Shown here: piece by piece, positions 1-10,642 of the stretch
How the letters are laid out: the number at the start of each line of letters is the position of its first letter
How positions within the stretch are numbered: the stretch's first letter is position 1
From: Nitrosomonas sp.
GTDB lineage: Bacteria > Pseudomonadota > Gammaproteobacteria > Burkholderiales > Nitrosomonadaceae
DNA: 42,974 bases
NCBI RefSeq assembly: GCF_024282095.1
Contig: NZ_JAMWZS010000025.1
Location: forward strand, 1-42,974
Reading direction: 5' to 3'
Program-made: the position numbers and the translations under genes
Notes under the pieces: generated by a model
Seen by the model: the letters and a program-made list of their open reading frames with translations, nothing else
What the model was told of the DNA's origin: nothing
Databases searched by the model: none

Positions 1-202
1 CTTATTTTGTCGATGCCGATCAAGAATTGACCAGGTAATCCACGTATTCTGATTACCGGTAACTCTTTTAAGGTGCTGAAAAAATTACCACACTTTTTAC
101 TGGCTTCTAACGGAATATTCTGGATTGCTGCGGAATGGAGTTTATTTTAGAACGGCTTAATTATTGCGTTTCGTGGATTGCTTCGGATTTGTGTGGAAGA
201 TG

Positions 203-276
203 TGGAGGCGGGGGTCGGAATCGAACCGGCGTAGACGGCTTTGCAGGCCGCTGCATGACCACTCTGCCACCCCGCC
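203..276 (-). tRNA. tRNA-Cys (GCA)
   Basis: Read on the minus strand this is a 74-nt cloverleaf. The acceptor GGCGGGG pairs with CCCCGCC, the 3' end is TCCA with CCA encoded, the T arm has GGTTCGATTCC, and the anticodon loop CTGCAAA gives anticodon GCA. It lies 106 bp downstream of tRNA-Gly on the same strand, so both are probably processed from one transcript. The tRNA-Gly/tRNA-Cys pair is a common proteobacterial arrangement. Confidence 0.96.
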
Positions 277-382
277 ATGAGTACATAACTATCAGATAAA
301 AACTATATGAATAAATTTTGTTGGAAGCTATTTTATTCCGACAATTAAAATGTATTTCATAAGAGTCATTTTATTCTGAAAA

Positions 383-457
383 TGGAGCGGGAAACGAGGC
401 TCGAACTCGCGACCCCAACCTTGGCAAGGTTGTGCTCTACCACTGAGCTATTCCCGC
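383..457 (-). tRNA. tRNA-Gly (GCC)
   Basis: A 75-nt tRNA on the minus strand. The acceptor GCGGGAA pairs with TTCCCGC, CCA is encoded, the D arm has AGCTCAGTGGTAGAGC, the anticodon loop TTGCCAA gives GCC, and the T arm has GAGTTCGAGCCTC. It is the first gene after the promoter at 506-533. The open reading frame running over it on the opposite strand is not a gene. Confidence 0.96.
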
Positions 458-505
458 AATATGAAGTTCCTGTGCGACTTATGCCACTTTGGAAACAAAG
501 GGTGG

Positions 506-533
506 ATTATAGTGATGCTGTACGTTTTGTCAA
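506..533 (-). promoter_or_regulatory. sigma70 promoter of the tRNA-Gly/tRNA-Cys unit
   Basis: On the minus strand a perfect TTGACA (533-528) is followed after 16 bp by a perfect TATAAT (511-506). Transcription would start near 499, about 40 nt before the mature tRNA-Gly 5' end. Such a strong match suits a stable-RNA promoter. The rest of the gap between 458 and 770 shows nothing else I can name. Confidence 0.75.
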
Positions 534-770
534 GAAATGCAGGCTGATAATTCTTGATGCAAATAATAGATCAAAATAGAATTGATTGAATCCCTCGTTT
601 TATTACCGCTAATCTTACAAAATAATTTTCTCACTTCTTGTAAAATTAATGCCAAGATGGTTTTGAGATAATGATTGGTTTTTACATGCCTATTTTCAGC
701 TAAATCCCAAATCTAATAGCACCGCCAAATCTACAATTCTTTATCGTTACAGCGTCAATTAGTTTATTTT

Positions 771-1916
771 ATGCACTTACTTCCTTATTGGCGTCTTTCC
801 GGTTTTTATTTCTTTTATTTTGCTTTTGTTGGTGCATTTGCACCGTATTGGAGTCTATATCTGCAATCGCTGTCATTTAATGCGCTGCAGATTGGCGTGT
901 TGATGTCATTACTGCTGGTTACGCGTATTTTCTCACCGGCTGTTTGGGGTTGGTTGGCGGATCATACGGGTAAACGTGTTCGAGTAGTTCAGGTTGCCGC
1001 TGTCAGTGGCTTTTTAAGCTTCTGCGGGTTTTTCTGGGGTGAATCTTTTGCCTGGATATTTTTTGTCATGTTGTTGATGAGCTTCTTTTGGAGCGCATCT
1101 TTGCCATTGATGGAAGCGATTACGTTGTCTCATTTGGGGGACTACACGGACAAATATGGACGTATCCGCTCATGGGGTTCGGTCGGATTTGTTGTGGCAG
1201 TGATCGGTATCGGCTATCTCTTGGAAAGCGTGGAAATTGGTTGGCTGCTTTGGATTGTGCTGGTGCTTAAACTTGGTATTGTGATTTTTTCTTATCAAAT
1301 TCCTGAAAAGGAAATCATCAATTATGCCACCGGACTTCATTCGGTAAGGCAGATTTGCATGCGCCCGGCAGTGATGGCCTTTTTACTTTCCAGTTTCTTA
1401 ATGTTGTTTGCGCATGGCGCTTACTATACGTTTTTCTCAATTTATTTGGTTGAGCACGGCTATGATAAAGGATTTGTTGGATTATTATGGGCCGCCGGCG
1501 TTGCTTGTGAAATTGCCATTTTTTTTATTATGCCGTGGCTGATGCGGCACTTTAGTTTAAAACACATATTAATTTTCAGTTTTGCGTGCGCCATCCTGCG
1601 ATTTCTGATGATTGGACAAGGCGTTGAATGGCCGATCATTATTATTCTTGCGCAGATTCTACATGCAGCAACTTATGGCGCGCATCATATTGCGGCGATG
1701 ATGGCGATCCATCAATTCTTTCAAGGTCGCCATCAAGCGAAAGGCCAGGCGATTTATACCGGTATTGCTTATGGATTGGGTGGGGCTTTGGGATCGGTAT
1801 TTAGCGGGTATACCTGGGATTGGTTAGGTGCGGATGTAACTTTCTTTATCAGTGCTGTTGCAGCTTCAATCGGTTTGATTTTAATCGCATGGAAAATGAA
1901 ATCGTTCAATAATTAA
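771..1916 (+). CDS. MFS transporter, phenylpropionate permease (HcaT)-like family
   Basis: A 381-residue integral membrane protein with about twelve hydrophobic segments, the usual size for a compact major facilitator. The N-terminal LPYWRLSGFYFFYFAFVGAF and the loop WGWLADHTGKRVR (a variant of the MFS motif A, G-x-x-A-D-x-x-G-[KR]-[KR]) match the MFS_1_like/HcaT group, whose named member imports 3-phenylpropionate in E. coli. The substrate here cannot be read from the sequence; most members are uncharacterised. The ATG at 771 begins the first membrane segment directly, and no strong ribosome binding site is visible. It lies 78 bp upstream of leuC on the same strand but a separate promoter probably serves leuC. 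Alternative: a member of the nucleoside:H+ symporter-like branch of the same superfamily. Confidence 0.85.
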   Translation: MHLLPYWRLSGFYFFYFAFVGAFAPYWSLYLQSLSFNALQIGVLMSLLLVTRIFSPAVWGWLADHTGKRVRVVQVAAVSGFLSFCGFFWGESFAWIFFVMLLMSFFWSASLPLMEAITLSHLGDYTDKYGRIRSWGSVGFVVAVIGIGYLLESVEIGWLLWIVLVLKLGIVIFSYQIPEKEIINYATGLHSVRQICMRPAVMAFLLSSFLMLFAHGAYYTFFSIYLVEHGYDKGFVGLLWAAGVACEIAIFFIMPWLMRHFSLKHILIFSFACAILRFLMIGQGVEWPIIIILAQILHAATYGAHHIAAMMAIHQFFQGRHQAKGQAIYTGIAYGLGGALGSVFSGYTWDWLGADVTFFISAVAASIGLILIAWKMKSFNN

Positions 1917-1936
1917 TACAATATAACGTGCTGAGT

Positions 1937-1966
1937 TTGTTGAATCAGTAAACTTTATGGGATAAT
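1937..1966 (+). promoter_or_regulatory. candidate promoter for leuCDB
   Basis: TTGTTG (1937-1942), an 18-bp spacer and GATAAT (1961-1966) lie about 30 bp upstream of the leuC start. The match is moderate. No attenuator-type leader peptide with a run of leucine codons was seen in this short gap. Confidence 0.4.
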
Positions 1967-1994
1967 TGCGCGTTAACCCGATTTTTAAATTTGT

Positions 1995-3410
1995 ATGATG
2001 CAAACGCTATACGACAAGCTTTGGAACCAACATGTAGTGCATGCTGAATCTGCCGAGCCGGATAGCATGACATTGATCTATATTGACCGCCATCTGGTGC
2101 ACGAAGTGACCAGTCCGCAAGCATTTGAAAGTCTGAAGCTGGCCGGCAGGAAACCCTGGCGTCTTGATTCCATTCTTGCAGTTGCGGATCATAATGTGCC
2201 GACGACCGATCGCAGTCATGGTATTCATGATCCCATTTCTCGTTTGCAAGTCGATACGCTGGATCAGAATTGCGATGAATTGGGGATTACCGAATTCAAG
2301 ATGCAGGATTTGCGTCAAGGTATTGTGCATGTCATTGGTCCTGAGCAAGGTGCAACATTGCCCGGCATGACGGTTGTTTGTGGCGACTCGCACACTAGTA
2401 CACACGGTGCGTTCGGTTGTCTGGCATTTGGTATCGGCACTTCAGAGGTCGAACATGTATTGGCGACGCAGTGTTTATTGATGAAAAAATCCAAAGCCAT
2501 GCGCATTTCTGTTGAGGGCAAATTGGGTTTGGGGATTACCGCTAAGGATATCGCTTTGGCAATCATCGGTGAAATTGGTACAGCCGGCGGGACCGGTTAT
2601 GCGATTGAATTTGCGGGTAGCGCCATCCGTGCGTTATCGATGGAAGGACGTATGACGCTGTGTAATATGGCGATTGAAGCCGGTGCGCGTGCCGGTATGG
2701 TGGCCGTTGATGATACGACGATCGACTACATCAAAGGACGGCCTTTCGCGCCACGAGGGGAATTATGGGATAAGGCGGTTGCCTATTGGAGAACACTCCA
2801 TAGTGATACCGATGCGATTTTTGACCGGACAGTAGCTTTAGATGCTGCGCAAATCAAACCGCAGGTGACTTGGGGAACATCACCTGAAATGGTGACAACG
2901 ATTGATGGTGCGGTGCCCGATCCTGCGTTGATTAGCGATGAAGTGAAGCGCCATGATATGCAGCAAGCGTTGAACTATATGGGCTTGCATGCCAATACAC
3001 CGATTCAGCAGATTACTCTCGACAAGATATTTATCGGTTCCTGTACGAACTCGCGTATTGAAGATTTACGTGCAGCTGCGCACGTTGTCAAAGGAAAACA
3101 TATTGCGGTTAATATCAAGCAAGCGCTGGTTGTGCCCGGCTCAGGCTTGGTTAAGAAACAAGCCGAGCGAGAAGGGCTGGATCAAATTTTTCTGGCGGCA
3201 GGATTTGAATGGCGTGAACCCGGATGTTCCATGTGCCTGGCCATGAATGACGATCGCTTGACGGCCGGTGAGCGATGCGCTTCGACCTCGAATCGTAATT
3301 TTGAAGGCAGACAGGGACCTGGCGGCAGAACGCATCTGGTCAGCCCGGCAATGGCTGCGGCGGCTGCCATCGCCGGACATTTTGTCGATGTGCGTGAAAT
3401 AGGCGGATAA
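1995..3410 (+). CDS. leuC: 3-isopropylmalate dehydratase large subunit
   Basis: LeuC with LeuD isomerises 2-isopropylmalate to 3-isopropylmalate in leucine synthesis, in the cytoplasm. The 471 residues match the family length. The three cysteines that hold the [4Fe-4S] cluster are visible: Cys350 in GSCTNSR and Cys411/Cys414 in GCSMC. Other aconitase-family landmarks are [15 protein letters not shown] (128-142) and ADHNVPT (64-70). Start is ATG at 1995, with a second ATG in frame immediately after it, so the true start could be 1998. leuD follows 8 bp after the stop, then leuB, giving a leuCDB operon. Confidence 0.98.
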   Translation: MMQTLYDKLWNQHVVHAESAEPDSMTLIYIDRHLVHEVTSPQAFESLKLAGRKPWRLDSILAVADHNVPTTDRSHGIHDPISRLQVDTLDQNCDELGITEFKMQDLRQGIVHVIGPEQGATLPGMTVVCGDSHTSTHGAFGCLAFGIGTSEVEHVLATQCLLMKKSKAMRISVEGKLGLGITAKDIALAIIGEIGTAGGTGYAIEFAGSAIRALSMEGRMTLCNMAIEAGARAGMVAVDDTTIDYIKGRPFAPRGELWDKAVAYWRTLHSDTDAIFDRTVALDAAQIKPQVTWGTSPEMVTTIDGAVPDPALISDEVKRHDMQQALNYMGLHANTPIQQITLDKIFIGSCTNSRIEDLRAAAHVVKGKHIAVNIKQALVVPGSGLVKKQAEREGLDQIFLAAGFEWREPGCSMCLAMNDDRLTAGERCASTSNRNFEGRQGPGGRTHLVSPAMAAAAAIAGHFVDVREIGG

Positions 3411-3418
3411 CACAATCA

Positions 3419-4057
3419 ATGGAAAAATTTCATACGGTTACTGGCTTGGTGGCACCACTGGATCGTGCAAATGTGGATACCGATGCCATCATTCCAAAAC
3501 AATTTCTTAAATCAATCAAACGCTCGGGTTTTGGCCAAAATTTATTTGATGAGTGGCGTTATCTGGATCACGGGGAGCCCGGCATGGATCCGGCTCAGCG
3601 GAGGTTGAATCCGGAGTTCGTATTGAATCAGCCGCGTTATCAAGGTGCGCAGATATTGCTGGCACGTGCAAATTTTGGTTGCGGATCGAGTCGGGAGCAT
3701 GCGCCGTGGTCGCTCCAAGATTATGGTTTTCGTGTCATTATCGCCCCCAGTTTTGCGGACATATTTTTTAATAATTGCTTCAAAATTGGTTTATTGCCGA
3801 TCATTCTGGACGCGGCAGTATTGGACCATTTGTTTGAAGAAGTAAAATCAACCGTAGGATACCGTCTTACCGTCGATCTACAGAAACAAACCGTCATTAC
3901 GCCCAAAAATGAAGCATTCAGTTTTGCTGTCGATGCCTTTCGCAAGCATTGTCTGGTGAACGGTTTGGATGAAATTGGTTTGACCTTGCAACACACAGAA
4001 AAAATCAAACAATTTGAACAAAAAAGGCGTACTGAACAGCCTTGGCTGTTTATGTGA
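3419..4057 (+). CDS. leuD: 3-isopropylmalate dehydratase small subunit
   Basis: LeuD supplies the swivelling domain of the heterodimeric isopropylmalate isomerase. The 212 residues are normal for the proteobacterial form. Recognisable pieces are the N-terminal [19 protein letters not shown] and the substrate-binding [12 protein letters not shown] (86-97). It starts 8 bp after leuC and precedes leuB by 26 bp, so the three are almost certainly co-transcribed and the two subunits made together. Confidence 0.98.
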   Translation: MEKFHTVTGLVAPLDRANVDTDAIIPKQFLKSIKRSGFGQNLFDEWRYLDHGEPGMDPAQRRLNPEFVLNQPRYQGAQILLARANFGCGSSREHAPWSLQDYGFRVIIAPSFADIFFNNCFKIGLLPIILDAAVLDHLFEEVKSTVGYRLTVDLQKQTVITPKNEAFSFAVDAFRKHCLVNGLDEIGLTLQHTEKIKQFEQKRRTEQPWLFM

Positions 4058-4083
4058 ATGACATCGCTGAAAGTTAGGATATT

Positions 4084-5145
4084 ATGAGAATTGCTGTTTT
4101 GGCAGGCGACGGCATTGGGCCGGAAATTATTGCACAAGCTGTGCGGGTGCTGAATGTTTTAAAAGCAGACGGCTTGGCTGTTGAGTTGGAATATGGACTG
4201 ATTGGGGGCTGTGCAGTCGATGCAACCGGGGAACCCTATCCTGAGGCAACGCATCGATTGGCCAGTCAAGCGGATGCAGTTCTGTTAGGCGCTGTAGGCG
4301 GTCCGCAATATGACACTCTGCCGCGCCAGCAGCGTCCTGAAAGAGGTCTGCTTGCTATTCGCAAAGCGCTTAATTTGTTTGCCAATTTGCGGCCGGCGAT
4401 TCTCTACCCGGAACTGGCTAATGCTTCGAGCCTGAAATATGACGTAGTTGCCGGTCTCGATATCATGATTGTGCGTGAACTCACTGGCGACATTTATTTT
4501 GGCGAGCCGCGCGGAATCGAAATACGTGACGGTCAGCGTGTCGGATTTAATACGATGATATACAGCGAAGCAGAAATACGGCGCATCGCACATGTGGCTT
4601 TTAAAGCTGCCAGCAAACGGCATGGTAAGTTGTGTTCTGTTGATAAGATGAATGTATTGGAATGTACGCAATTATGGCGTGATGTCATCATCGAAGTATC
4701 AAAAGAGTACCCACAAGTGACACTTTCACACATGCTGGTCGATAACGCCGCGATGCAATTGGTTCGTAATCCTAAGCAATTTGATGTCATCGTTACCGGA
4801 AATATGTTTGGTGATATTTTATCTGATGAAGCCTCGATGTTAACGGGATCCATTGGAATGCTGCCTTCCGCTTCTCTGGATGAAAATAATAAAGGTTTGT
4901 ACGAACCGATTCATGGTTCCGCACCGGATATCGCTGGAAAGGATCTGGCTAATCCACTTGCAACAATGTTGTCGGTTGCCATGATGTTACGCTACACATT
5001 TAATCAGGAAGATGCGGCGCAGCGGATAGAAAATGCTGTTAAGAAGGTTCTGGCGCTGGGTTACAGAACAAAAGATATTGATGAGCCGGGTATGAAGTCC
5101 GTTGGTACAACAGCAATGGGTGATGCGGTATTGTCAATGATGTGA
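4084..5145 (+). CDS. leuB: 3-isopropylmalate dehydrogenase
   Basis: LeuB oxidatively decarboxylates 3-isopropylmalate to 2-oxoisocaproate with NAD+. The 353 residues include the start [15 protein letters not shown], the substrate motif [13 protein letters not shown], the metal/substrate region [20 protein letters not shown] with [10 protein letters not shown], and the NAD-binding [17 protein letters not shown]. The ATG at 4084 follows TTAGGA at a workable distance. It is the last gene of leuCDB; 153 bp separate it from asd. Confidence 0.98.
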   Translation: MRIAVLAGDGIGPEIIAQAVRVLNVLKADGLAVELEYGLIGGCAVDATGEPYPEATHRLASQADAVLLGAVGGPQYDTLPRQQRPERGLLAIRKALNLFANLRPAILYPELANASSLKYDVVAGLDIMIVRELTGDIYFGEPRGIEIRDGQRVGFNTMIYSEAEIRRIAHVAFKAASKRHGKLCSVDKMNVLECTQLWRDVIIEVSKEYPQVTLSHMLVDNAAMQLVRNPKQFDVIVTGNMFGDILSDEASMLTGSIGMLPSASLDENNKGLYEPIHGSAPDIAGKDLANPLATMLSVAMMLRYTFNQEDAAQRIENAVKKVLALGYRTKDIDEPGMKSVGTTAMGDAVLSMM

Positions 5146-5211
5146 AGTGCATTCCGAATAGTGAGTTCATGAAATGATAGAGAATTAAGGTGAATTTCAT
5201 GTATTAATCAT

Positions 5212-5241
5212 TTGTTATCGATTTGTAAAGTAAGCTAATAT
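5212..5241 (+). promoter_or_regulatory. candidate promoter for asd
   Basis: TTGTTA (5212-5217), an 18-bp spacer and TAATAT (5236-5241) lie about 60 bp before the asd ATG. Just upstream an 8-bp inverted repeat, CATGAAAT at 5168-5175 and ATTTCATG at 5194-5201, could be an operator or a weak leuB transcript end. Both readings are tentative. Confidence 0.35.
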
Positions 5242-5298
5242 TTATGCGGTGTTTTTTATTTGATAACCGATTGTCAATTTTAGGATAAGAGAAAAGCA

Positions 5299-6411
5299 AT
5301 GAAACAAGTTGGCTTTGTTGGCTGGCGTGGAATGGTCGGCTCCGTATTAATGCAGAGAATGCGCGAAGAAGCAGATTTTTCTTTGATAGACCCTGTTTTT
5401 TTTACAACGTCTCAAAAAGGTGGCACAGGTCCTGAAATTGGCAAGGAAATTCCACCTTTAAAAGATGCCTTTGACATCGCTCAGCTGAGTGCAATGGATG
5501 TCATTATTTCGTGCCAGGGTGGTGATTATACGAATCAAGTGATTAAACAATTGCGTCAATCCGGATGGCAAGGATACTGGATAGATGCAGCATCAGCGTT
5601 ACGTATGGAGGATGATGCTGTTATCATACTGGATCCGGTCAATATGCCTGTGATCAAACAAGCATTGCATGATGGCGTGAAAAATTACATCGGTGGCAAT
5701 TGCACGGTAAGTTTGATGCTAATGGCGGTTGGCGGCCTGTTTGAAAAAGGGATGGTGGAATGGATGAGTGCCATGACCTATCAGGCTGCATCGGGTGCCG
5801 GAGCAAAAAATATGCGTGAATTGCTGCAGCAGATGGGTGAAGCCCATAGAGTTGCAAAAGATTTGCTGGATGATCCGGCTTCGAATATTTTGGATATTGA
5901 TCGTGAAGTGGCCGGCACGTTGCGCGATAAGAAATTTCCAACAGAAAATTTTGGTGTACCGTTGGCGGGTAGCTTGATTCCATGGATTGATAAAGAGGTA
6001 GCCAATGGGCAGAGTCGTGAAGAATGGAAAGGTCAAGCGGAAACCAATAAAATTCTTGGAAGAAGTGATCGGCAGATACCGGTGGATGGAATCTGCGTAC
6101 GTGTTGGTGCAATGCGATGCCATAGCCAAGCTTTGACGATAAAATTAAAACAAGATGTGCCACTGGATGAAATTGAAGAAATTATCGCCAGTTCGAATGA
6201 TTGGGTACACGTTGTTCCTAATGAGCGAGGGGCGACTACTTCAAGATTAACACCTACCGCCGTAACCGGGTCATTATCGATACCGGTAGGTCGCTTACGT
6301 AAATTGGCGATGGGCGGGGAATATCTATCAGTTTTTACAGTAGGCGACCAGCTGCTATGGGGAGCTGCGGAGCCATTGCGAAGAATGTTACGTATACTGA
6401 TTGAACATTAA
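5299..6411 (+). CDS. asd: aspartate-semialdehyde dehydrogenase
   Basis: Asd reduces aspartyl-4-phosphate to aspartate semialdehyde with NADPH, the branch point to lysine/diaminopimelate, threonine and methionine. The 370 residues show the NADP loop [13 protein letters not shown] (5-17) and the catalytic Cys135 in GGNCTVSLM, the same residue number as the well-studied E. coli enzyme. The sequence is the gammaproteobacterial-type Asd (with DPVFFTTSQ and [10 protein letters not shown]). The order leuB-asd-fimV-truA is conserved in many beta/gammaproteobacteria. Confidence 0.97.
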   Translation: MKQVGFVGWRGMVGSVLMQRMREEADFSLIDPVFFTTSQKGGTGPEIGKEIPPLKDAFDIAQLSAMDVIISCQGGDYTNQVIKQLRQSGWQGYWIDAASALRMEDDAVIILDPVNMPVIKQALHDGVKNYIGGNCTVSLMLMAVGGLFEKGMVEWMSAMTYQAASGAGAKNMRELLQQMGEAHRVAKDLLDDPASNILDIDREVAGTLRDKKFPTENFGVPLAGSLIPWIDKEVANGQSREEWKGQAETNKILGRSDRQIPVDGICVRVGAMRCHSQALTIKLKQDVPLDEIEEIIASSNDWVHVVPNERGATTSRLTPTAVTGSLSIPVGRLRKLAMGGEYLSVFTVGDQLLWGAAEPLRRMLRILIEH

Positions 6412-6580
6412 ACGTGTTCATAATCTCCAGTTTTCCAAATTGGTTGGTAGCATGTTATGAGTAATCAAGGGTTTTCTGAAATGAATTAACCTGATTCTAA
6501 GCATAATCTCAATTTATGTGATTATCTTACAATGCTCGCCTGCCGGTATTTATTTTCAAAGAACTAAAGAGGGTATCTCA

Positions 6581-9145
6581 GTGTATAAAACTTCTTTTAG
6601 AGTAAGCTTGTTTGTAATCATTCTGATGTTACCTTGGACCGCTATTCATGCAGCGGGTCTCGGTAAGTTGACACTCAATTCAGCACTGGGACAACCACTG
6701 AATGCTGAAATCGACATTGTTACCACCAACCGCGATGAAGTTTCATCTCTAAAAGCTAGCATTGCAACTCGAGAAGCTTTTGCTCAGGCAGGTATTAATT
6801 ACGAGCCTAATTTTTCGACTATTAGAGTTTCTATAGAATCAAGAACAGATGGCAGTCCATTTATTAAACTTGCCTCCCCCCAGGCTGTTAATGATCCATT
6901 TCTCAATATATTGGTGGAATTGAATTGGGCTGCAGGACGTATATTACGTGAATATGCCGTCTTGCTTGATCCAGTTGAAGTAAATGCACAAGATATCGCT
7001 GCACCCAAGGTTAGCCCGATTCCGGTAGCAAATACAACGCAGAAAAATGTAGAAAGAACGCCTGACGTTAAGAAAAATCGACCAGGAAAAGCTTCGCCTA
7101 AGCAAGCAACTCGTTCTACGAATCAAGCCATTGATACCTATGGACCGGTAATTCGGGGCGATACGCTATCGTCGATTGCACGCCAGGTTTTACCTGCAGG
7201 TGTCGATCTTAATCAGATGCTTGTGGCACTCTATCGTGCAAACCGTGATGCTTTCATTGCAAACAATATGAATTTACTCAGGGTAGGCGCAGTGCTAAAA
7301 ATACCTGAAAAAAATGAGGCTGCGGCGATCGATGCATCAACTGCAAGAACTGAAATTAGGATGCAGGTTGCGGATTGGCATAATTATCAAAGCAAAATAG
7401 CAGCAATCCATAGTGAATCACCATCTGCCAATATCCGGCAGTCTGATCAAGGGAAGATTACAACAAGTATTGATAAAAAATCGGCTTCAACTCGTGAATC
7501 TGCCAAAGAAGTATTGCGCTTATCGAGTGGTGCTCAACTGGCGGATAAAGATGGCCAGATGCCTGAATCCGCTTTAGTAGATCGCCTGCGTATGATGGAA
7601 GAAGATGCCATTGCACGAAATCTGGCGTTGAAGGAAGCAAATGAGCGTGTAGCCATGCTGGAAAAAAGCATCGATAATTTGAAACAGTTATTGGAATTGA
7701 AGGATTCTGTTTTGGCCCAGGCGCAAATAAAAGCGGGCACTGGTACCAAGATTGAGCTCAAACCGGAAGTACGCTCGGCAGAGCCTATTAGTGCTGTACC
7801 TGAGAGCGGCGCTAAACCGGATATCGGTTCTTCGCAGGTACCAGAGCAAAAAGCTCCGGTAGTTCAGCCTGTCAATGAAACAACGATAAAAACAAACACA
7901 GAATCGCAATCACCGCAAGAAACCGAGGGTGATTCGCTGACTGATCAGATAGTTGGAAATATCGAATACATTGGCGCTGCTTCAATTTTGGTATTGCTGG
8001 CGGTGTTGCTGTATCTTAAAAAGCGCCGCAGTCAGTCGGAAGAAGAAAATGAATTAGATGAAAGGAGTACTGATTTTTCTTCCGCAATGCAATCAAGGAT
8101 GGCCTCAATGGCTGCTGCACAAGCTATCCCTGCGACCGAAATCAATCATACGTTTTCTGAGCATGAAAAGGATGATTTAACCTACGAGAATATGAATTCT
8201 TATCCTGAAAGCGAGGGATATGGCGATAGATTTGATAAAGGCTCGACTTCTTACGAAGAACATACTGAACAAATTAAGGAATCCGAATCAGAAGCTAGAT
8301 TTACTTCAGAGTTATCGGATGAAAATGAAGTGTCGACTGATGACGCACAATCAAATCATCAAGCAATCAATCTGAATTTGGAAGAGGATTTTTCAGAAGA
8401 CAGAAATCAACCAATTGATTCTGGAGATGATTATAGCTCTGCAGATTCTGAGAAAAAAATTGACTTTGATTTAACGGATGAAGCGCACGAGATTGATCAA
8501 GATGTAACTAAAGAACAATCTCTTGCTGCAGTTCATGATGCTAAAGATAAAATTGAATTATCAGATGATCCTGAAAGCTTACAAGAAGAAATTAACGCTT
8601 CAGATTACGAATTAGAAGTTGATCTTGACGATTCAAAACATGCTTTGGATCCGATAGATTTTGAAGATAGAGCGTCGGAAAAAGACGATTCAGTAGCGTT
8701 TGAATTTACGCATTCAGATATCGATTTAGCAGAGGAAGAATCTGCCAATGAAATCGAAATACCTAAAATAAATGCTGGATCCAGATCGGGTAATAATGAT
8801 TTTAATGCATCTGAGCTAATGGATGAAGCCTTGGATTTTGATCAGTATCAGGAATCTACAGATAATACCAAGCGGTCAGAGCCAGTGCCGCATGTACCGG
8901 AGCTTGGATTGGCTGATATTGATCTGGATATCGAAGATTCAGACGCAGTTGATAAAAAGGATCAAGCATCGGGTTTGAATGAGAAAAGTGAGCAGTGGCA
9001 AGAAGTTGAAACCAAATTAGATTTGGCAAAAGCTTATCAGGAAATGGATGATAAAGAAGGCGCCAAAGAAATGCTCGAAGAAGTTATTCGTGATGGTGAT
9101 ACAAAGCAAAAGAAAGTGGCAAGAAAATTGTTAAAGAGTTTGTAA
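6581..9145 (+). CDS. fimV: FimV/HubP-like polar LysM inner-membrane protein
   Basis: FimV proteins sit at the cell pole, bind peptidoglycan through LysM, and support type IV pilus assembly and polar organisation. I chose the GTG at 6581 because AGAGGG lies 7 nt upstream and the product then opens with a good signal peptide ending in AIHA before AGLGKLTLNS. A longer reading from 6518 would put 21 unlikely residues in front. The 854-residue product has the FimV N-terminal domain, a LysM around residues 186-245 (GPVIRGDTLSSIARQ...LKIP), a coiled coil near 330-365, one membrane segment (YIGAASILVLLAVLLYLKK), a very acidic D/E-rich cytoplasmic tail of about 300 residues, and the conserved C-terminal TPR-like FimV end (LDLAKAYQEMDDKEGAKEML). 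It is flanked by asd and truA as usual. Confidence 0.93.
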   Translation: MYKTSFRVSLFVIILMLPWTAIHAAGLGKLTLNSALGQPLNAEIDIVTTNRDEVSSLKASIATREAFAQAGINYEPNFSTIRVSIESRTDGSPFIKLASPQAVNDPFLNILVELNWAAGRILREYAVLLDPVEVNAQDIAAPKVSPIPVANTTQKNVERTPDVKKNRPGKASPKQATRSTNQAIDTYGPVIRGDTLSSIARQVLPAGVDLNQMLVALYRANRDAFIANNMNLLRVGAVLKIPEKNEAAAIDASTARTEIRMQVADWHNYQSKIAAIHSESPSANIRQSDQGKITTSIDKKSASTRESAKEVLRLSSGAQLADKDGQMPESALVDRLRMMEEDAIARNLALKEANERVAMLEKSIDNLKQLLELKDSVLAQAQIKAGTGTKIELKPEVRSAEPISAVPESGAKPDIGSSQVPEQKAPVVQPVNETTIKTNTESQSPQETEGDSLTDQIVGNIEYIGAASILVLLAVLLYLKKRRSQSEEENELDERSTDFSSAMQSRMASMAAAQAIPATEINHTFSEHEKDDLTYENMNSYPESEGYGDRFDKGSTSYEEHTEQIKESESEARFTSELSDENEVSTDDAQSNHQAINLNLEEDFSEDRNQPIDSGDDYSSADSEKKIDFDLTDEAHEIDQDVTKEQSLAAVHDAKDKIELSDDPESLQEEINASDYELEVDLDDSKHALDPIDFEDRASEKDDSVAFEFTHSDIDLAEEESANEIEIPKINAGSRSGNNDFNASELMDEALDFDQYQESTDNTKRSEPVPHVPELGLADIDLDIEDSDAVDKKDQASGLNEKSEQWQEVETKLDLAKAYQEMDDKEGAKEMLEEVIRDGDTKQKKVARKLLKSL

Positions 9146-9209
9146 TGATGAACATTCTCTGCATAGTGACATGGGATATTCAACAGTTTGAAGCGGCGGT
9201 TTTTGATTT

Positions 9210-10007
9210 GTGCGCATAGCCCTTGTCCTAGAGTATGATGGTGGCCGCTACTGCGGATGGCAGAGTCAGCCTCAAAGTTGTTCCATCCAAGACGCACTTG
9301 AAGCGGCTTTATCTGCGATAGCAAAAGAAAAAATTCGTGTCATTACCGCCGGGCGCACCGATACCGGCGTTCATGCATTGTATCAAGTAGTACATTTCGA
9401 TACCGCGGTGCAACGCCCTCTCAGTGCATGGGTGCGGGGTGTCAATGCATTCTTACCCAATGATATTGCTATTTTGTGGGCGACTGAAGTATCCGATGCG
9501 TTTCACGCGAGATATAGTGCACTCGAGCGGCGCTATCTGTATTTGTTACTGAATCAGCCGGTTAGGCCGGGCATTCATCATCACAAGGTCGGGTGGCATC
9601 ATGTGCCGCTGGAGCTGGAGAGAATGCAATCCGCAGGGAATATTTTAATCGGTGAGCATGATTTTTCCGCTTTCCGGGCAGCCGAATGTCAGGCAAAATC
9701 CCCGATACGAACAATGACGCAATTACATATTACTCGCCAAGGAAATCTTTTCGTTTTTGATTTGCGCGCCAATGCATTTTTGCAGCATATGGTAAGAAAT
9801 ATTATCGGTTGCCTTGTTTATATCGGTAAAGGAAAGTATCCTCCTGAATGGATGTATGAATTGTTGGAAAATTGCAATCGGACGTGCGCAGCACCGACTT
9901 TTTCTGCTGCAGGCCTATATCTGGCCGGTGTGAAATATCATGACGACTGGTGCATGCCGGAATTAGCCGAAGCTCCATTGATCCCAGGCATATCATTAAT
10001 TTCATAA
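9210..10007 (+). CDS. truA: tRNA pseudouridine(38-40) synthase TruA
   Basis: TruA converts U38-U40 in the anticodon arm of many tRNAs to pseudouridine. The 265 residues fit the family. The catalytic aspartate is Asp51 in AGRTDTGVHA, preceded by LEYDGGRYCGWQSQ and followed by ARYSALERRYLY and FLQHMVRNIIG. Start is GTG at 9210, with only a weak upstream ribosome site. trpF begins 17 bp after the stop, a conserved pairing. Confidence 0.97.
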   Translation: MRIALVLEYDGGRYCGWQSQPQSCSIQDALEAALSAIAKEKIRVITAGRTDTGVHALYQVVHFDTAVQRPLSAWVRGVNAFLPNDIAILWATEVSDAFHARYSALERRYLYLLLNQPVRPGIHHHKVGWHHVPLELERMQSAGNILIGEHDFSAFRAAECQAKSPIRTMTQLHITRQGNLFVFDLRANAFLQHMVRNIIGCLVYIGKGKYPPEWMYELLENCNRTCAAPTFSAAGLYLAGVKYHDDWCMPELAEAPLIPGISLIS

Positions 10008-10024
10008 AGAAGATTGTTGCTTAA

Positions 10025-10642
10025 ATGTCAGTGCGCGTGAAAGTGTGTGGTATTACACGGTATGAAGATGCAAACACAGCGATTCGATGTGGTGTCGATG
10101 CAATCGGTTTTGTCTTCTGGCCGCACAGTGCGCGCTATATTGATCCGGATTCAGCGCACCGGATTGCGGCACATATACCGCCTTTCGTTTGTACAGTCGG
10201 TGTTTATGTTGACCCGGATGCTGCCTGGGTGGAAGAAACCGCTCGAGTTGCCAAACTAAATCTGCTGCAATTTCATGGTGATGAAACACCGGAGTTTTGC
10301 AATCAATTTTCCCAACCTTATATTAAAGCGATTAGAGTCAAACAAGACACGGATTTGCTACAATATGCCGAGCGTTATAATACAGCGAGTGGATTATTGC
10401 TTGATACATATGCTGCCGATATGCCCGGCGGTACAGGCCATGCATTTGATTGGCAGTTGATTCCACAACATCTGCCACTGCCGCTTATACTTTCCGGTGG
10501 CTTAAATCCGCATAATGTGGCAATGGCAATCAAACAAACCCAACCGTGGGCAGTTGATGTTTCAAGTGGCGTGGAAGCATCCAAAGGTATTAAAGATGAA
10601 GAAAAAATTTTTGCTTTCATGCAAGGAGTTAGACAATTGTGA
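10025..10642 (+). CDS. trpF: phosphoribosylanthranilate isomerase
   Basis: TrpF performs the Amadori rearrangement of phosphoribosylanthranilate in tryptophan synthesis. The 205-residue TIM barrel carries the catalytic Cys8 in KVCGITR and the catalytic Asp in [20 protein letters not shown], with phosphate-binding [10 protein letters not shown] and DVSSGVE near the C terminus. Its stop overlaps the GTG start of trpB by 4 bp, implying translational coupling. Confidence 0.98.
   Translation: MSVRVKVCGITRYEDANTAIRCGVDAIGFVFWPHSARYIDPDSAHRIAAHIPPFVCTVGVYVDPDAAWVEETARVAKLNLLQFHGDETPEFCNQFSQPYIKAIRVKQDTDLLQYAERYNTASGLLLDTYAADMPGGTGHAFDWQLIPQHLPLPLILSGGLNPHNVAMAIKQTQPWAVDVSSGVEASKGIKDEEKIFAFMQGVRQL

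Noticed and set aside
382-579. Open frame of 65 codons on the plus strand
   Set aside because: It runs antisense through tRNA-Gly and its promoter, and the product resembles nothing.
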